A DNA stretch of 64,000 bases from G965240365 sp965240365 (lineage in GTDB: Bacteria; Pseudomonadota; Gammaproteobacteria; Eutrophobiales; Eutrophobiaceae): NCBI GenBank assembly GCA_965240365.1, contig OZ251218.1, positions 3,224,001 to 3,288,000 of the forward strand, written 5' to 3'. Shown here one piece after another: positions 20,901 through 25,163 of the stretch; within the stretch, counting starts at the first letter, position 1; each line of letters starts with the position of its first letter. The notes under the pieces were generated by a model. That model did no database searches, was not told the DNA's origin, and saw only the letters and a list, made by a program, of their open reading frames with translations. Position numbers and translations under genes: made by a program.

Positions 20901-21153
20901 GTTGCTGAATATTGGTCGTCCGCGCGTCCGGCCGCGCCACCGTGCCCGAACCGGCCGTGACCACACCGCCCTCGGGACCGGCCAGACTTACGGCCGGCAG
21001 GCCGAGCAGGGTAACCGGGAGCGTGGCCCGGACGAGGGCCGTTAAAGGTTTAAGGCGGAATTGCGGCGCGCCCTGGGCGGCCCCGGGCCGGGAACGGCGG
21101 GCCGCCAGACGGCGTTGCCTGCGGGTTTGGGTTTGGGTTGCTGTCTTGTTCAT
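5947..21153 (-). CDS. giant TpsA/filamentous-haemagglutinin-like adhesin with autotransporter-type repeats
   Basis: About 5068 residues, secreted and presumably surface-exposed. The start MNKTATQTQT is chosen because an Arg-rich n-region and hydrophobic stretch (ALVRATLPVTLLGLPAVSLAG) follow, giving an extended signal peptide; the open frame upstream only reads through repeat DNA. Residues ~60-330 are a TPS/haemagglutination-activity domain with the NPNGVFFKPGARVNVGGLVASGL block. Next comes a GGRIEITG-type beta-helix. From about 18.66 to 8.70 kb lie roughly 25 copies (my count) of the autotransporter-associated repeat, consensus GxLTLSGxNTYTGxTxVxxG. The end has a CEEQYGC pair (about 6540-6565), then ~250 residues rich in coiled coil (LEELDTLIEQLEARLAELERRR). 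There is no C-terminal beta-barrel, so two-partner secretion is inferred, but no TpsB gene is visible. Repeat DNA has inserted in frame at two places. Confidence 0.88.
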   Translation of the reverse strand: MNKTATQTQTRRQRRLAARRSRPGAAQGAPQFRLKPLTALVRATLPVTLLGLPAVSLAGPEGGVVTAGSGTVARPDARTTNIQQHSQNLILNWDSYNVQANEAVNYRQPNANAQALNRILDHNPSQIFGQINANGKVLLVNPNGVFFKPGARVNVGGLVASGLNISDKDFLAGKYHFANAEGNPGAVINQGLIQAATGGAVSLIGGAVKNEGTILAHAGQVNLVAGKAMAMDFDGDGLIQFAVTEELLERAEGLEEAVSNTGVIKAEGGAVLLKGRAARDVFTRVVNNSGVIGAGRVEKNGGVIRLVAEGAGSSLINTGVLNAASEKGVGGTIKLEAGGKVEVSGEVRITAASGSGQGGRIDISGGEVAVSDSALITAASGVGQGRAGDALLNVDSSFRWAATGVLPSRRIQGVLPINDDGGGARNGGQNNGEAKKSKGLATNNQTRHSSESWNPGQITHSGGSRNDNKGGRIEITGNKVGILGQARLDASGAAGGGVILLGGDYQGKNPAVRNATVTYIGKGALLSADATQKGKGGQIIVWANDTTRYHGRISARGGPKGGDGGFVEVSGKRYLAFRGEVDVNAPKGRAGTLLLDPNDLCIGGTATANSCGGTTASPTPEDTSNPFSAASATANSWVSQATLTAVGNANIILQADQDIFFDSNISLGATYNSRFSLIAGRDISMNNNNLTLSGASGRASFFANRNISLGAGVITANRIDLSAGGSVTQAAGGRLVAPNLHLNLSRPASLATGTLLGGARNYSGTYLLTQNNAITSLNVGGVLGGNLHFRDDAGFALASAINTGTSTTARNTLILQSNGEITQASTAEISGTGNLVVRGTGRLTLSRANSYTGTTTVEAVSTAAGGNGARLRIQNAGALGLLSGGKVTVQKNASLILDLTSTDSFVNFRKNLELEGEGAEVSGNRLGALRFVGGGTNITSLIGGTITLTGDATIHNDSTFRRITGTGAAERTLNIIADLRLQGAAGTSAASTPYDLTITGLGYTNIGQAGGFSATTKGVISGTGELIKDGSGELQIRKRLSLSGSTAAADNLYTGTFRMKNGTLGFNNLTISNRSSLIVEGGTVNMLTSNFTLSGVRLEGGNISGSGTLTLNTGNFILENGTVGPSLAGSAGLIKQGAATTRVTLGRANTYTGATQVNAGTLRINNAGGLNGTSGVTVGDNSTLELNFASGAINKTLSLGNNSKLAALQGTATWSGTITLTGGNGNLLTFSAANGATLNVGPAAGGVLNLGNAATPPATSTLRNLLIEGAGTVNIRSRVIGGGGLTKRGTGDLRLTAAANTTDYSGDTAVENGSLTLTGSNQLSDTSLLVVKGGTVALGTNNDTVAGVSLESGSITRSSSGTGSRGVLTVALPTGRTAGNGVGEFEVKSGTISAILGGAVNLVKRTDGTTAGTNPGGLVTLSYSGNHPLTGNVSVLAGQLIISGTMTGSILVVGSATSDGTYDLAGTTQTFGGVRLVRGSITDSGRLDGATRRYGALTVNTGSTSTDASANKFDLRSGTVSARLSGAGELVKTTTGAVTLSNNTGVSNNYTGATNVNAGTLVITSSGALGASTGGAVTVNSGATLELAGNGLNVNKALTLVGPTASRTGGILANTGGNNTWSGTITVAATGIITSEAGNTLTVSNTIAINSADGGLLTRGAGNITLSNTISGAGNISKSGNGVLELGGNNTYQGETSVSGGTLRVTHQNALGAATAPRTAVRQPITTLGSGATLELAAGASGAFTIGETLHLASGGGTLRNVSGSNIWSGRIRFNITSDTPSLTIENNQTNPTGAATLTLQGILSPVSRTPAAENPALTVTGSGHTLISGQINTGRGALTKEGSGKLTLSGNNTRMGATTVTAGTLRLEGGNALNDNATVALNNATSGNTARLEIAGNETIGALSGRGTVDIEANRRLTIHNNSLNASDDTTYNGVIEGASAAGLTKTGQRKLTLGGANTYAGTTLVEGGTLAVSNSSGLGAATGAGNDTTVSSGATLALSSTTSINVSEALTLNGGGTLGNLLNGSNTYSGQITLGGAATSTTNHTIQSAAGTLTVTRDLSLQETMGTATHNRNLTVTGAGIVVLSGRISGAGDLIRGASFTPDAQGRLTLSGTASNTYTGMTRVEYGTLRISKIGALGAADTASDTDDTIVAREGAALELDGFGITAGESLTLNGRGILPAMGTTGIGNGALRNVRGNNTVSSNITLSDGIVWITTAAGTLTLGGNISQTDGSNFGLTKDGAGTLTLSGTNTYTGLTDIKAGNLELSGGVALHDSAPVRLEDSAGARLTVTTSETIGSLEGGGAAGGNISIPLNQTLTVNQTSSSRLSYSGIISGAGNLEKDGAGTLILDPQNATNANTYTGTTLVSGGTLALEQSRALGGAGTNSGTTVANNAILELSSNNLNVTEPLTLDPGGRLLSAGDDNTYSGDITLSGMGTSDHTLEIDNNATRVLTVSGRILSRNLNATLVKAGPGVLTLSGDNAPDASATPARIGYLGAIRVDAGILRVTNNNALGSATGAATTIGNGAILELAGGSGNLTIGKSLTLADGSRLRNVSGNNTLSNQIAISRPGGERAFSNVIVENQQSRTGATVSLTLTGGFTRITGNTSPVVLTFTGAGNTSSGAIDTGAGSSLSKDSAGRLTLNGQSSYTGATDIKQGTLLIGRNDAINAGSRLIVGQLRSGATAAVPGVFAMGAFNQTFSGVRLNAGSITATPSAPSTATPPVAPTQGILTVTPARGATGGADGVGEFDVRDGEIQAILNGPADLIKRTDGTTLATETASGNAEDIGGVVRLTYPGAHLFEGATRILVGRLVIAGSTPSSILVVENITHDLKGRDERYRGVRLLSGRIVDTGRTETGRPGRTMGSLTVNSGGSGLSAGQFDLRSGTVSAKLAGSGALVKNAAGAGLDNRVILSGDNTYSGQTTINSGILRISHANALGLVTGGSRTTVNSGGTLQLSLAAGLSISNTESLTLRGGTLRSLSGNNTWAGTITLEANSTIKAESAEGATSTPAGTNLTLSGQINVNSHNLSLEATGADTTARRAASTIKVEAAVSDTDSIIGAGGLIKAGTGQVTLANGNDYRGRTQINAGELILADSGGDAISNDSAVSLSTAASNNTARLSVLNSETIGTLSGGGSAGGNIVITKGQTLTVNQATGADTTYNGVISETDPVPADTTATAASLVKSGAGRLTLGGSNTYTGATTISNGILAISNSGALGTGTGETGRVTVNTGGTLELRLTATSTNSFGKLLTLNGPGFNSGTTGAPVYQGALRNVSGINTWSGAITLGARAAIHNADTTNTLTLSGAISGATFTLTVAGAGDTEIEGVIGTTTGGLSKQGGGTLTLGATNTYTGVTRVEGGTLKLGQSNAINSGGSLVVAGGTFDLAGYENTFSGVQLLSGTITDSGRTVSVTVSTSTSVTGKLTLNNASTTSLRYFDLRQGTVSAGLAGTAGLRKTSAGKVTLASANSYTGATFIDAGTLSIGDNHALGFDDSDTASTTATTVAAGATLELDPGAGETLTINSENLILNGQGVLDGDVRQGALRNLSGTNTWSGAIRVASNATIHNANTTGTAPTLILSGALTLQSAATTPVAASLTLRGAGKTRITGRITGLGGLIKQGAGTLVLNRSVAATANNYQGGTRIEAGELELQGGYASPDDGAAGRGITLANTGNATLTVTNSETIGSLADADQTADSNSSVVIGASQTLTVANADGNNTRYAGVISGTNRRSFGNANLTKIGRGTFTLAGRNTYNGRTRIEGGTLALGINQAISGQILTIINNATFDLVRYSNTFDSADPDFAHFGATPLIRLLSGNIIASELTAAQRATRGAEGAPGTLTLNDGTGSFNLQSGTVSARLAGTAGLLKSTTGGLILSGLNSYQGATLAREGTLTLAVNDALPNTTRLEVGSTRVTDPDAADPTTLDLGTNNATVANVLLVGGNIVRAAGATANQGVLTVVPVAAGDKIDIRRGRVSAILAGAANLEKSAVTLTRVTLLPLSTEDAPRQGAVTLSGPNRYTGTTTINAGELILTGGEALPDNSAVTLNDDATAANSAKLTVQNTETIGSLSGGSATGGGIDIAKGETLRVNQTAPGVYNGIIQDVGTGMERAGFTKAGAARLTLGGANLYTGLTTIEAGILAITNNRALGGAGGLGTVVNLGGILQLAGGGLNIEDEELELNGGALTNAPGAGGSANTWGGAITLAGSGGRINGAGGLTLGGTIDGTTAGQQDLTLAGALTARFNGAVGGSVALRDFTVAGATQVILSANLTATRRVTFSNITGAAAVNQTAGALRAPELLLQNNAGSVNLADAGNDITTLAAANPGAQLNYTDRNGFTIGTVGEVSGITANNTGLSLAAGLAEAGALNIGADIRAGSGEVRLTNQNGDINTTGGIVATSSRLTITASGGVGVNGAFRTEFTGTEAGSLSITTRGAAAAGNINLTDPGLNTRVLALNTDNATAQTIRLRRHSGESRNPGTTTSGDSRTPILVNNTSAGATNLDANDTLIFDDPAQLDSDINTNNPAFTFNGPVTTAANRRVNTGRGALTFRSTINAGANTLTLTSRRLTLFDDITASALDMSATTELVISGNSPTLNVNPVNIRFPDTMTGTGALTIPGMRGQSLDVGAGLRLPANMQGYRGHMIIGGDITPEGTTPFYSSSVSNIKVNVPRLTVSRPIQTGGPLTLLGGDIGLNANIRTGGQLGMLAVGPSVPGLSGSRGVIDASAGRVSLTVPAASVDPARPSAVLVATRGFINPSNITLALGRRELDVAGGQGAVGFNLDSRFVDRATNPAFRAFIARLGLALGARASLGLQFAQTFSLNPAAGLVAIETLAFVDLSLFGEELTLFGAIGTGIALALSQCEEQYGCAPNVTLEELDTLIEQLEARLAELERRRAEADSADLSAIDQQLIEYRRELQNFEDYREELKKYILAEEEDFGDGLGALPGAAGDSDEVARLTRVLQSVLARVRWLEGLKTNPTERQRLGRSTGVELTLERLNAIIEAARAQAGFIESRIRLLLEGAEAMLPMKPDFKAEAGDYEGIDVVQYGDPSFGIGALTVERGLY
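7711..7745. repeat. dispersed palindromic repeat inside adhesin coding sequence (copy a)
   Basis: The 20-bp palindrome ATTCCGGCTTTCGCCGGAAT with its 'gacggcgg' tail lies in frame in the adhesin gene. It encodes RRHSGESRNPG, the same peptide that spurious frames give over this repeat elsewhere in the window, so the peptide comes from the repeat and not the beta-helix. Confidence 0.8.
19753..19970. repeat. repeat cluster inserted in frame in adhesin coding sequence (copy b)
   Basis: Two 20-bp palindromes, ATTCCGGCTTCCGCCGGAAT (19756-19775) and ATTCCAGCTTTCGCTGGAAT (19792-19811), plus a copy of the second repeat family (about 19896-19970, 'cgtcatttatgggcagga...ctgtatgcggcgagagggca'). Together they add about 70 residues (ATGVLPSRRIQG through RHSSESWNPG) between DALLNVD and GGRIEITGNK of the beta-helix. 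All are in frame; the gene stays open. Confidence 0.82.
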
Positions 21154-21863
21154 GGCAGTCACTTTACTGTCGTTGCGTTGCGTTGTGTTGATGTTGCTGT
21201 TGCTTGCTCCTGTATGCGGCGACCTGCCTGCCGCAGGCAGGGCACGCCCGGAACAGCCCGGCGAAGGCCGGAATCCATGTTCGAGGACAGCACACACCCC
21301 GGACGCTCTCAGTTTCCGGGACACTGCGCAACCCCATTAAATGGGGTAACTGGATTCCGGCCTTCGCCAGGCTGCCACAGGCACCCCCGGCCCCTACGTT
21401 TGAACATGCCCGCTACGGATTATCCACTGGTTTTGGGCAATTTACTGAGAACTGAGTCACAATTCAAGTTTTTGTTTTGGGGGGAGGGGAAAGGGGGGTT
21501 TGGCCCCCGGCGTCATTCCAGCGAAAGCTGGAATCCAGTGGTTTATGTAATACATTCGGGCTTGCCGAAGGCAGGCCGGAATGACTATTCAGGTTTTTTG
21601 TTTGGGGGGGGGGGAAAGGCCATTTCCGCCCTTGGAATGTCATTCCCGCCTGGGCGGGAATGGGTCCTTTTTCCTGGATTCCAGCTTTCGCTGGAATGAC
21701 GGCGGGGGCCGAAGTGACGCCGGGGCAGGAATGACGGAGACGGCAGAGGGCCGAAAGTCTGGCAATGAACAACCAAGCCCGTCATTCCGGCGAAGGCCGG
21801 AATCCAGTGGTTTATGTAATACATTCCTGCCTGCCTTCTGGCAGGCAGGAATGACTACATATT
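21154..21863. repeat. repeat-rich leader region of the adhesin gene
   Basis: About 700 bp without a supported gene. It contains a CCTGCCTGCCGCAGGCAGG palindrome (about 21225-21243), degenerate ATTCC...GGAAT units at 21260-21375, paired units at about 21505-21590, 21636-21705 and 21780-21855, and two T/G-rich runs ('tttgttttgggg' near 21470 and 21598). The repeated stretch 'gttttttgtttggggggg' is itself duplicated. Any adhesin promoter lies here, but none stands out. The open frames are translations of repeats (SSESWNP, HSGESRNP). Confidence 0.65.
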
Positions 21864-22058
21864 TCAAAAGAAGGACTTGATCAATATGGCAACCACCAGC
21901 ACAACCAGGACTCGAACCATGATCCGCAGTTCGGCAAGCATGATTTTTATCTCGGATATATCCTTCTCCAGCGTATCTATCTCGGCGGCGGCCTCTTTGG
22001 CCTCCTCTTCCGGCGCGCCGGCATGAACCAGAGCGCGATACAGGGCGGTTCCACTCAT
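21864..22058 (-). CDS. small C-terminally membrane-anchored protein, paralogue 1
   Basis: 64 residues starting MSGTALYRALVHAGAPEEEAKEAA, with GAGGAAG about 7-13 nt before the ATG. A short acidic helical domain is followed by a helical/coil stretch (EIDTLEKDISEIKIMLAELRIM) and a C-terminal membrane segment VRVLVVLVVAILIKSFF. It is a shortened version of the DUF1640-like layout of the 5.4-kb gene. A close paralogue lies 170 bp upstream on the same strand, with the same N-terminus and the same ending. Function unknown. Confidence 0.65.
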   Translation of the reverse strand: MSGTALYRALVHAGAPEEEAKEAAAEIDTLEKDISEIKIMLAELRIMVRVLVVLVVAILIKSFF

Positions 22059-22110
22059 TCAGGCTTCCTCAATCCGGTTTTTGGGGGGCATTTTCGTCAT
22101 CATTTAACCA

Positions 22111-22179
22111 TTATAAAAACAATTTCGTCAAAACAACAATAGCCAGGATCACTGTCGAGGCCACGGTTGCTCCCGAAAT
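22111..22179 (-). pseudogene. fragment of a third small membrane-anchored paralogue
   Basis: Between the two paralogues the minus strand reads ISGATVASTVILAIVVLTKLFL then stop, which resembles the C-terminal anchor of the family (compare AGILSLIAGVASIAIKLFF in the 5.4-kb gene). An in-frame stop precedes it and there is no start, so it looks like the tail of a lost copy. The match is short and hydrophobic, so this is tentative. Confidence 0.3.
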
Positions 22180-22230
22180 GGGGGGTTAGAATTGCCCATT
22201 TTCCGTTAGTCCGGCGCCGGGGCTTGTGGT

Positions 22231-22404
22231 TCAAAAGAAAGATTTTATCAGTATGGCAATCAACAACGCAATTATAATGCGGTTGGTGATGCGTAATTCA
22301 GTAAGTATTATCTTCATATTATCTATCTCGGCGGCGGCTTCCCTGGCCTCCTCTTGTGGCGCGCCGGCATGAACCAGGGCGCGATACAGGGCTGTTCCGC
22401 TCAT
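22231..22404 (-). CDS. small C-terminally membrane-anchored protein, paralogue 2
   Basis: A 57-residue frame. It begins MSGTALYRALVHAGAPQEEAREAAAEID, nearly identical to paralogue 1, and ends in a membrane segment RIIIALLIAILIKSFF. The central coil is 7 residues shorter (EIDNMKIILTELRI against EIDTLEKDISEIKIMLAELRI). GAGGAA sits about 8 nt upstream of the ATG, as in paralogue 1. Conservation of frame, start and anchor between the two copies supports real coding. Function unknown. Confidence 0.62.
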   Translation of the reverse strand: MSGTALYRALVHAGAPQEEAREAAAEIDNMKIILTELRITNRIIIALLIAILIKSFF

Positions 22405-22913
22405 TCAGGATTCCTCAATACGATTTTTGGGGTTCATGGTTTTGGTTGCTGTTTATTTCGTTGCTGTCTGCCTGGCCGTTTTGTCCGTGCCGCTGCCGGC
22501 CGCCTTGCCCGTCATTCTAAGCCTTTAATATTATTTTAGCCACCGGCGTTATTCATATCCCGTTAGTTATTCCCGCCCCGGCGTCATTCCTGCCTGCCTG
22601 CCGCAGGCAGGAATGACTATTCAAGTTTTTTTAAGGGAAAAGGAACCGACCGCCCCGATCTCCCGGACACCACCCAACCCATAACGTCATCCCGGCTTGC
22701 GCCGGAATGTGTCCTTCTTTCCTGGATTCCGGCCTGCGCCGGAATGACAACGGGGTATTATTCCGGCTTGTTTATAATGGTCAAGCGGCAACCAGGCAAC
22801 AGACTGGCACAGGCCGAAACCCAATGCCCCCATCGTCATTCCGGCGAAAGCCGGAATCCAGTGGTTTATATAATACATTCCGGCCTGCTGGAGGCAGGCC
22901 GGAATGACTATCC
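22405..22913. repeat. dispersed repeats between small paralogues and ccmI
   Basis: About 510 bp without a gene. Repeats: 'cgtcattcctgcctgcctgccgcaggcaggaatgac' (about 22580-22617), a paired unit at 22685-22755, and a complete unit at about 22835-22910 (ATTCCGGCGAAAGCCGGAAT, spacer 'ccagtggtttatataatac', then a CCTGCTGGAGGCAGG half). The last lies directly after the ccmI stop codon and may serve as its transcript end. Confidence 0.65.
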
Positions 22914-24143
22914 TCAGGGTATTTTATTATCAATAACCAGCCTGATAACACCCTTGTGTCGGGTCGGTATGGCATTGACTTTGCCGATCAGATCGCCGCT
23001 TTGCGGTTTCGCGTTGCCGCTGTTTGAGACGCGCGCGATGAGTTGGACCCGGGCGTGATGCGAGAGTTTGTTGCCGGGCAGCATGGCGTTGGAGTCGTCC
23101 AGTCGGGTTTGTAAGGGCAGGTCGCTGACTTTTTTGCGCACGATGGCGGCCGGCATGGGCGGGCCGGAGAGGGCCGTCGCGTAGATAAATACCGCGGCAT
23201 CCTGCCGCGCCTGTTGTTTGAGGTCTTCCAGCAGGCTGACTTCGATCTGTAATGAGACTGTCTCGCCCTCGTCCGCGCCGGGGGCCGCCGGCAGTTGCTG
23301 GCGCGCCGCGTTCAGGTATTGTTTAAGTCGCTGTTCGGGTTCCGAACCCGGTTCCAGTCTGGGCAGCAGGCGTTCCCAGTAGCCAATGGCGGCCTGGCTG
23401 TCGCCGCCGCCGTTGGCCGCGAGGCCCGCGAGCCAGAGGCCGCTGATGTTCTCCGGGTCAATGGCAAGCCCCTGCCGGATCAATTCGGCCGGCCGGCCCG
23501 CAAACACGCCGTCATTGGCCGTTGCCAGGGCGTCGGCATAGCGGAACAGGATGTCCGGGTCGTCGGGCCTGAGCCGGTAGAGGTTGGCGACGGCGCGCGC
23601 GGCCTCGGGATATTTTTGCAGCGCGTTATAGGAGTTGGCGAGCATGCGCCAGCTTTCCAGATCGCGCTCGATATCGCCGGGCTGTTCGGTCAGGCGCCGT
23701 TCAATCTGCGCCAGCATTTTGTCAAACGCCGCGAGTTTTTGCGCTTCGGTTTCCGCCTGCTGAAAGCGCGAGATGAATTCGATTTGGGCGATGGATTCCG
23801 GCCGCCCCAGATATTGATAAAGGCCGATGGCAAAGGCCGGAATGAAGATCAGTATGGCAATGACCGCGCCGGCATGGCCTTTGTCCGCCGTTGTCGCCGG
23901 TCTGTTGTTTTTGTCCCAGTCGAGCAGTTCAAGCTGGAGTTGCCGCTTGATAGCGCCGGCCTCTTGCGCGCTGATCAGGCCATTTTCAATCTCCGCGTCA
24001 ATCTCTTGCAGGCGTTGCCGGTAACGGGCCTGGTGCCCGGCCTCGCTGTTGTTTTCCCGCGGCTGTTTTTTTATCAGCGGCAGCAGGATAAAGACGGTGG
24101 CGATAAGCAGCAGCGCGGCGGCGAGTATCCAGAACAGCAGCAT
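22914..24143 (-). CDS. ccmI: cytochrome c biogenesis protein CcmI
   Basis: Membrane protein that holds apocytochrome c for the CcmFH haem ligation complex. It starts at MLLFWILAAALLL, 2 nt after the ccmH stop; the longer frame is the ccmH shadow. Two N-terminal membrane segments (residues ~1-24 and ~93-115, AVIAILIFIPAFAIGLYQYLG) flank a cytoplasmic stretch. A periplasmic TPR-like region follows (NSYNALQKYPEAARAVANLYRLRPDDPDILF), then a C-terminal beta-rich domain of about 100 residues (VFIYATALSGPPMPAAIVRKKVSDLP). About 409 residues, similar to the fused CcmI of gammaproteobacteria. Last gene of the ccm operon. Confidence 0.93.
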   Translation of the reverse strand: MLLFWILAAALLLIATVFILLPLIKKQPRENNSEAGHQARYRQRLQEIDAEIENGLISAQEAGAIKRQLQLELLDWDKNNRPATTADKGHAGAVIAILIFIPAFAIGLYQYLGRPESIAQIEFISRFQQAETEAQKLAAFDKMLAQIERRLTEQPGDIERDLESWRMLANSYNALQKYPEAARAVANLYRLRPDDPDILFRYADALATANDGVFAGRPAELIRQGLAIDPENISGLWLAGLAANGGGDSQAAIGYWERLLPRLEPGSEPEQRLKQYLNAARQQLPAAPGADEGETVSLQIEVSLLEDLKQQARQDAAVFIYATALSGPPMPAAIVRKKVSDLPLQTRLDDSNAMLPGNKLSHHARVQLIARVSNSGNAKPQSGDLIGKVNAIPTRHKGVIRLVIDNKIP

Positions 24144-24145
24144 GA

Positions 24146-24622
24146 TCAGTCTTTGCGCCCGGCATTTTCCGAACCCAGCAGTTGGCGCAGACGTTCCTGC
24201 TCGGCCGCGCTGAGCGGCTTGTCCGCCGGCCTGACCCTGGCCTGTCTGCGAATCAGGATAACGGCGATGGCCAGCGCGCCGGCCAGGAGTAGAAACGGCC
24301 CGAACCACAGGAGCCAGGTGTTGCCTTTTAAGGGCGGCCGGTAGAGCACAAAATCGCCATAACGCCGCACCAGAAATTCGATAATCTGTTCGTCGCCCTG
24401 GCCGGCCTCGATCATGCGGTGGATTTCAGCGCGTAGGTCCTGGGCGAGTCCGGCATTGGAATCGGCCAGGGATTGATTCTGGCAGACCAGACAGCGTATT
24501 TCTTCAATCAGTTCAAGGTAGCGCTGTTCAGACGCGCTGTCGCTGAATTCAGGCGGCGCGGCGGCCTCGACTTTGGCGATCCACAGCAATGCCAGCAGGC
24601 CGAGATACCATATTTTATTCAT
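24146..24622 (-). CDS. ccmH: cytochrome c biogenesis protein CcmH/CycL
   Basis: Periplasm-facing thiol protein that keeps the apocytochrome CXXCH cysteines reduced for haem attachment. 158 residues: signal/anchor MNKIWYLGLLALLWIAKVEA, the hallmark RCLVCQNQSLADSNA motif near residue 43, and a membrane segment WLLWFGPFLLLAGALAIAVIL. It overlaps the ccmG stop by 4 nt (ATGA), so the two are translationally coupled. Confidence 0.95.
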   Translation of the reverse strand: MNKIWYLGLLALLWIAKVEAAAPPEFSDSASEQRYLELIEEIRCLVCQNQSLADSNAGLAQDLRAEIHRMIEAGQGDEQIIEFLVRRYGDFVLYRPPLKGNTWLLWFGPFLLLAGALAIAVILIRRQARVRPADKPLSAAEQERLRQLLGSENAGRKD

Positions 24623-25149
24623 GAGGCCGTTTCGAGTTGTCTGATCAGCGGCAGAATGACGGTGTCAAGCTGGCGCCGGTCAACCGGGCCGATATGCTTG
24701 TAGCGAATGATCCCGTTTTTATCGAGTATGAATGTTTCGGGCACGCCGTAAACGCCATAATCAAGGCCGGTTTTTCCGCTTTGGTCGAAGCCGCTTTCGA
24801 GGTAGGGGTTGCCAAGTTGATCCAGCCATTGCAGGGCCGTCTGTCTGACATCCTTGTAATTCAGGCCGTAAAGATTGAGCGCGTGCCGGCCGGCCGCCTC
24901 GACCAGCAGCGGGTGCTCGGTCACGCAGGCCGCGCACCAGGAGGCCCATACGTTGATCAGCGAGACCTTGCCCTTGAGATCGGCCAGTTCAATCCTGACG
25001 GCCGGCCGGTGTAATGTCGGCAGGCTGAACGCGGGCGCGGGTTTGTTGATCAACGGCGAGGGCACATGCGACGGGTCATGCCGCAGCCCGTAAATAAATA
25101 TCAGCACCAGGCCGAGGAAAAAACCCAGCGGCAGTAAATAGCGCGGCAT
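24619..25149 (-). CDS. ccmG: thiol:disulfide interchange protein CcmG/DsbE
   Basis: Membrane-tethered periplasmic thioredoxin that reduces apocytochrome c or CcmH. It starts at MPRYLLPLGFFLGLVLIFIYG, giving 176 residues; the longer open frame overlaps ccmF and is not believed. Active site WASWCAACVTEHP; cis-Pro loop GVYGVPETFILD; the DsbE-type insert GLNYKDVRQTALQWL is present. It starts 15 nt after the ccmF stop. Confidence 0.95.
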   Translation of the reverse strand: MPRYLLPLGFFLGLVLIFIYGLRHDPSHVPSPLINKPAPAFSLPTLHRPAVRIELADLKGKVSLINVWASWCAACVTEHPLLVEAAGRHALNLYGLNYKDVRQTALQWLDQLGNPYLESGFDQSGKTGLDYGVYGVPETFILDKNGIIRYKHIGPVDRRQLDTVILPLIRQLETAS

Positions 25150-25163
25150 GGTGAGCTGTACAG

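Noticed and set aside
21500..21860. Short open frames containing HSGESRNP or SSESWNP strings
   Set aside because: These are translations of the palindromic repeat, seen in several frames and both strands at every copy.
21500..22912. Possible CRISPR array from recurring ~20-bp palindromes
   Set aside because: Spacing is irregular, spacers are themselves conserved, and no cas genes are present.
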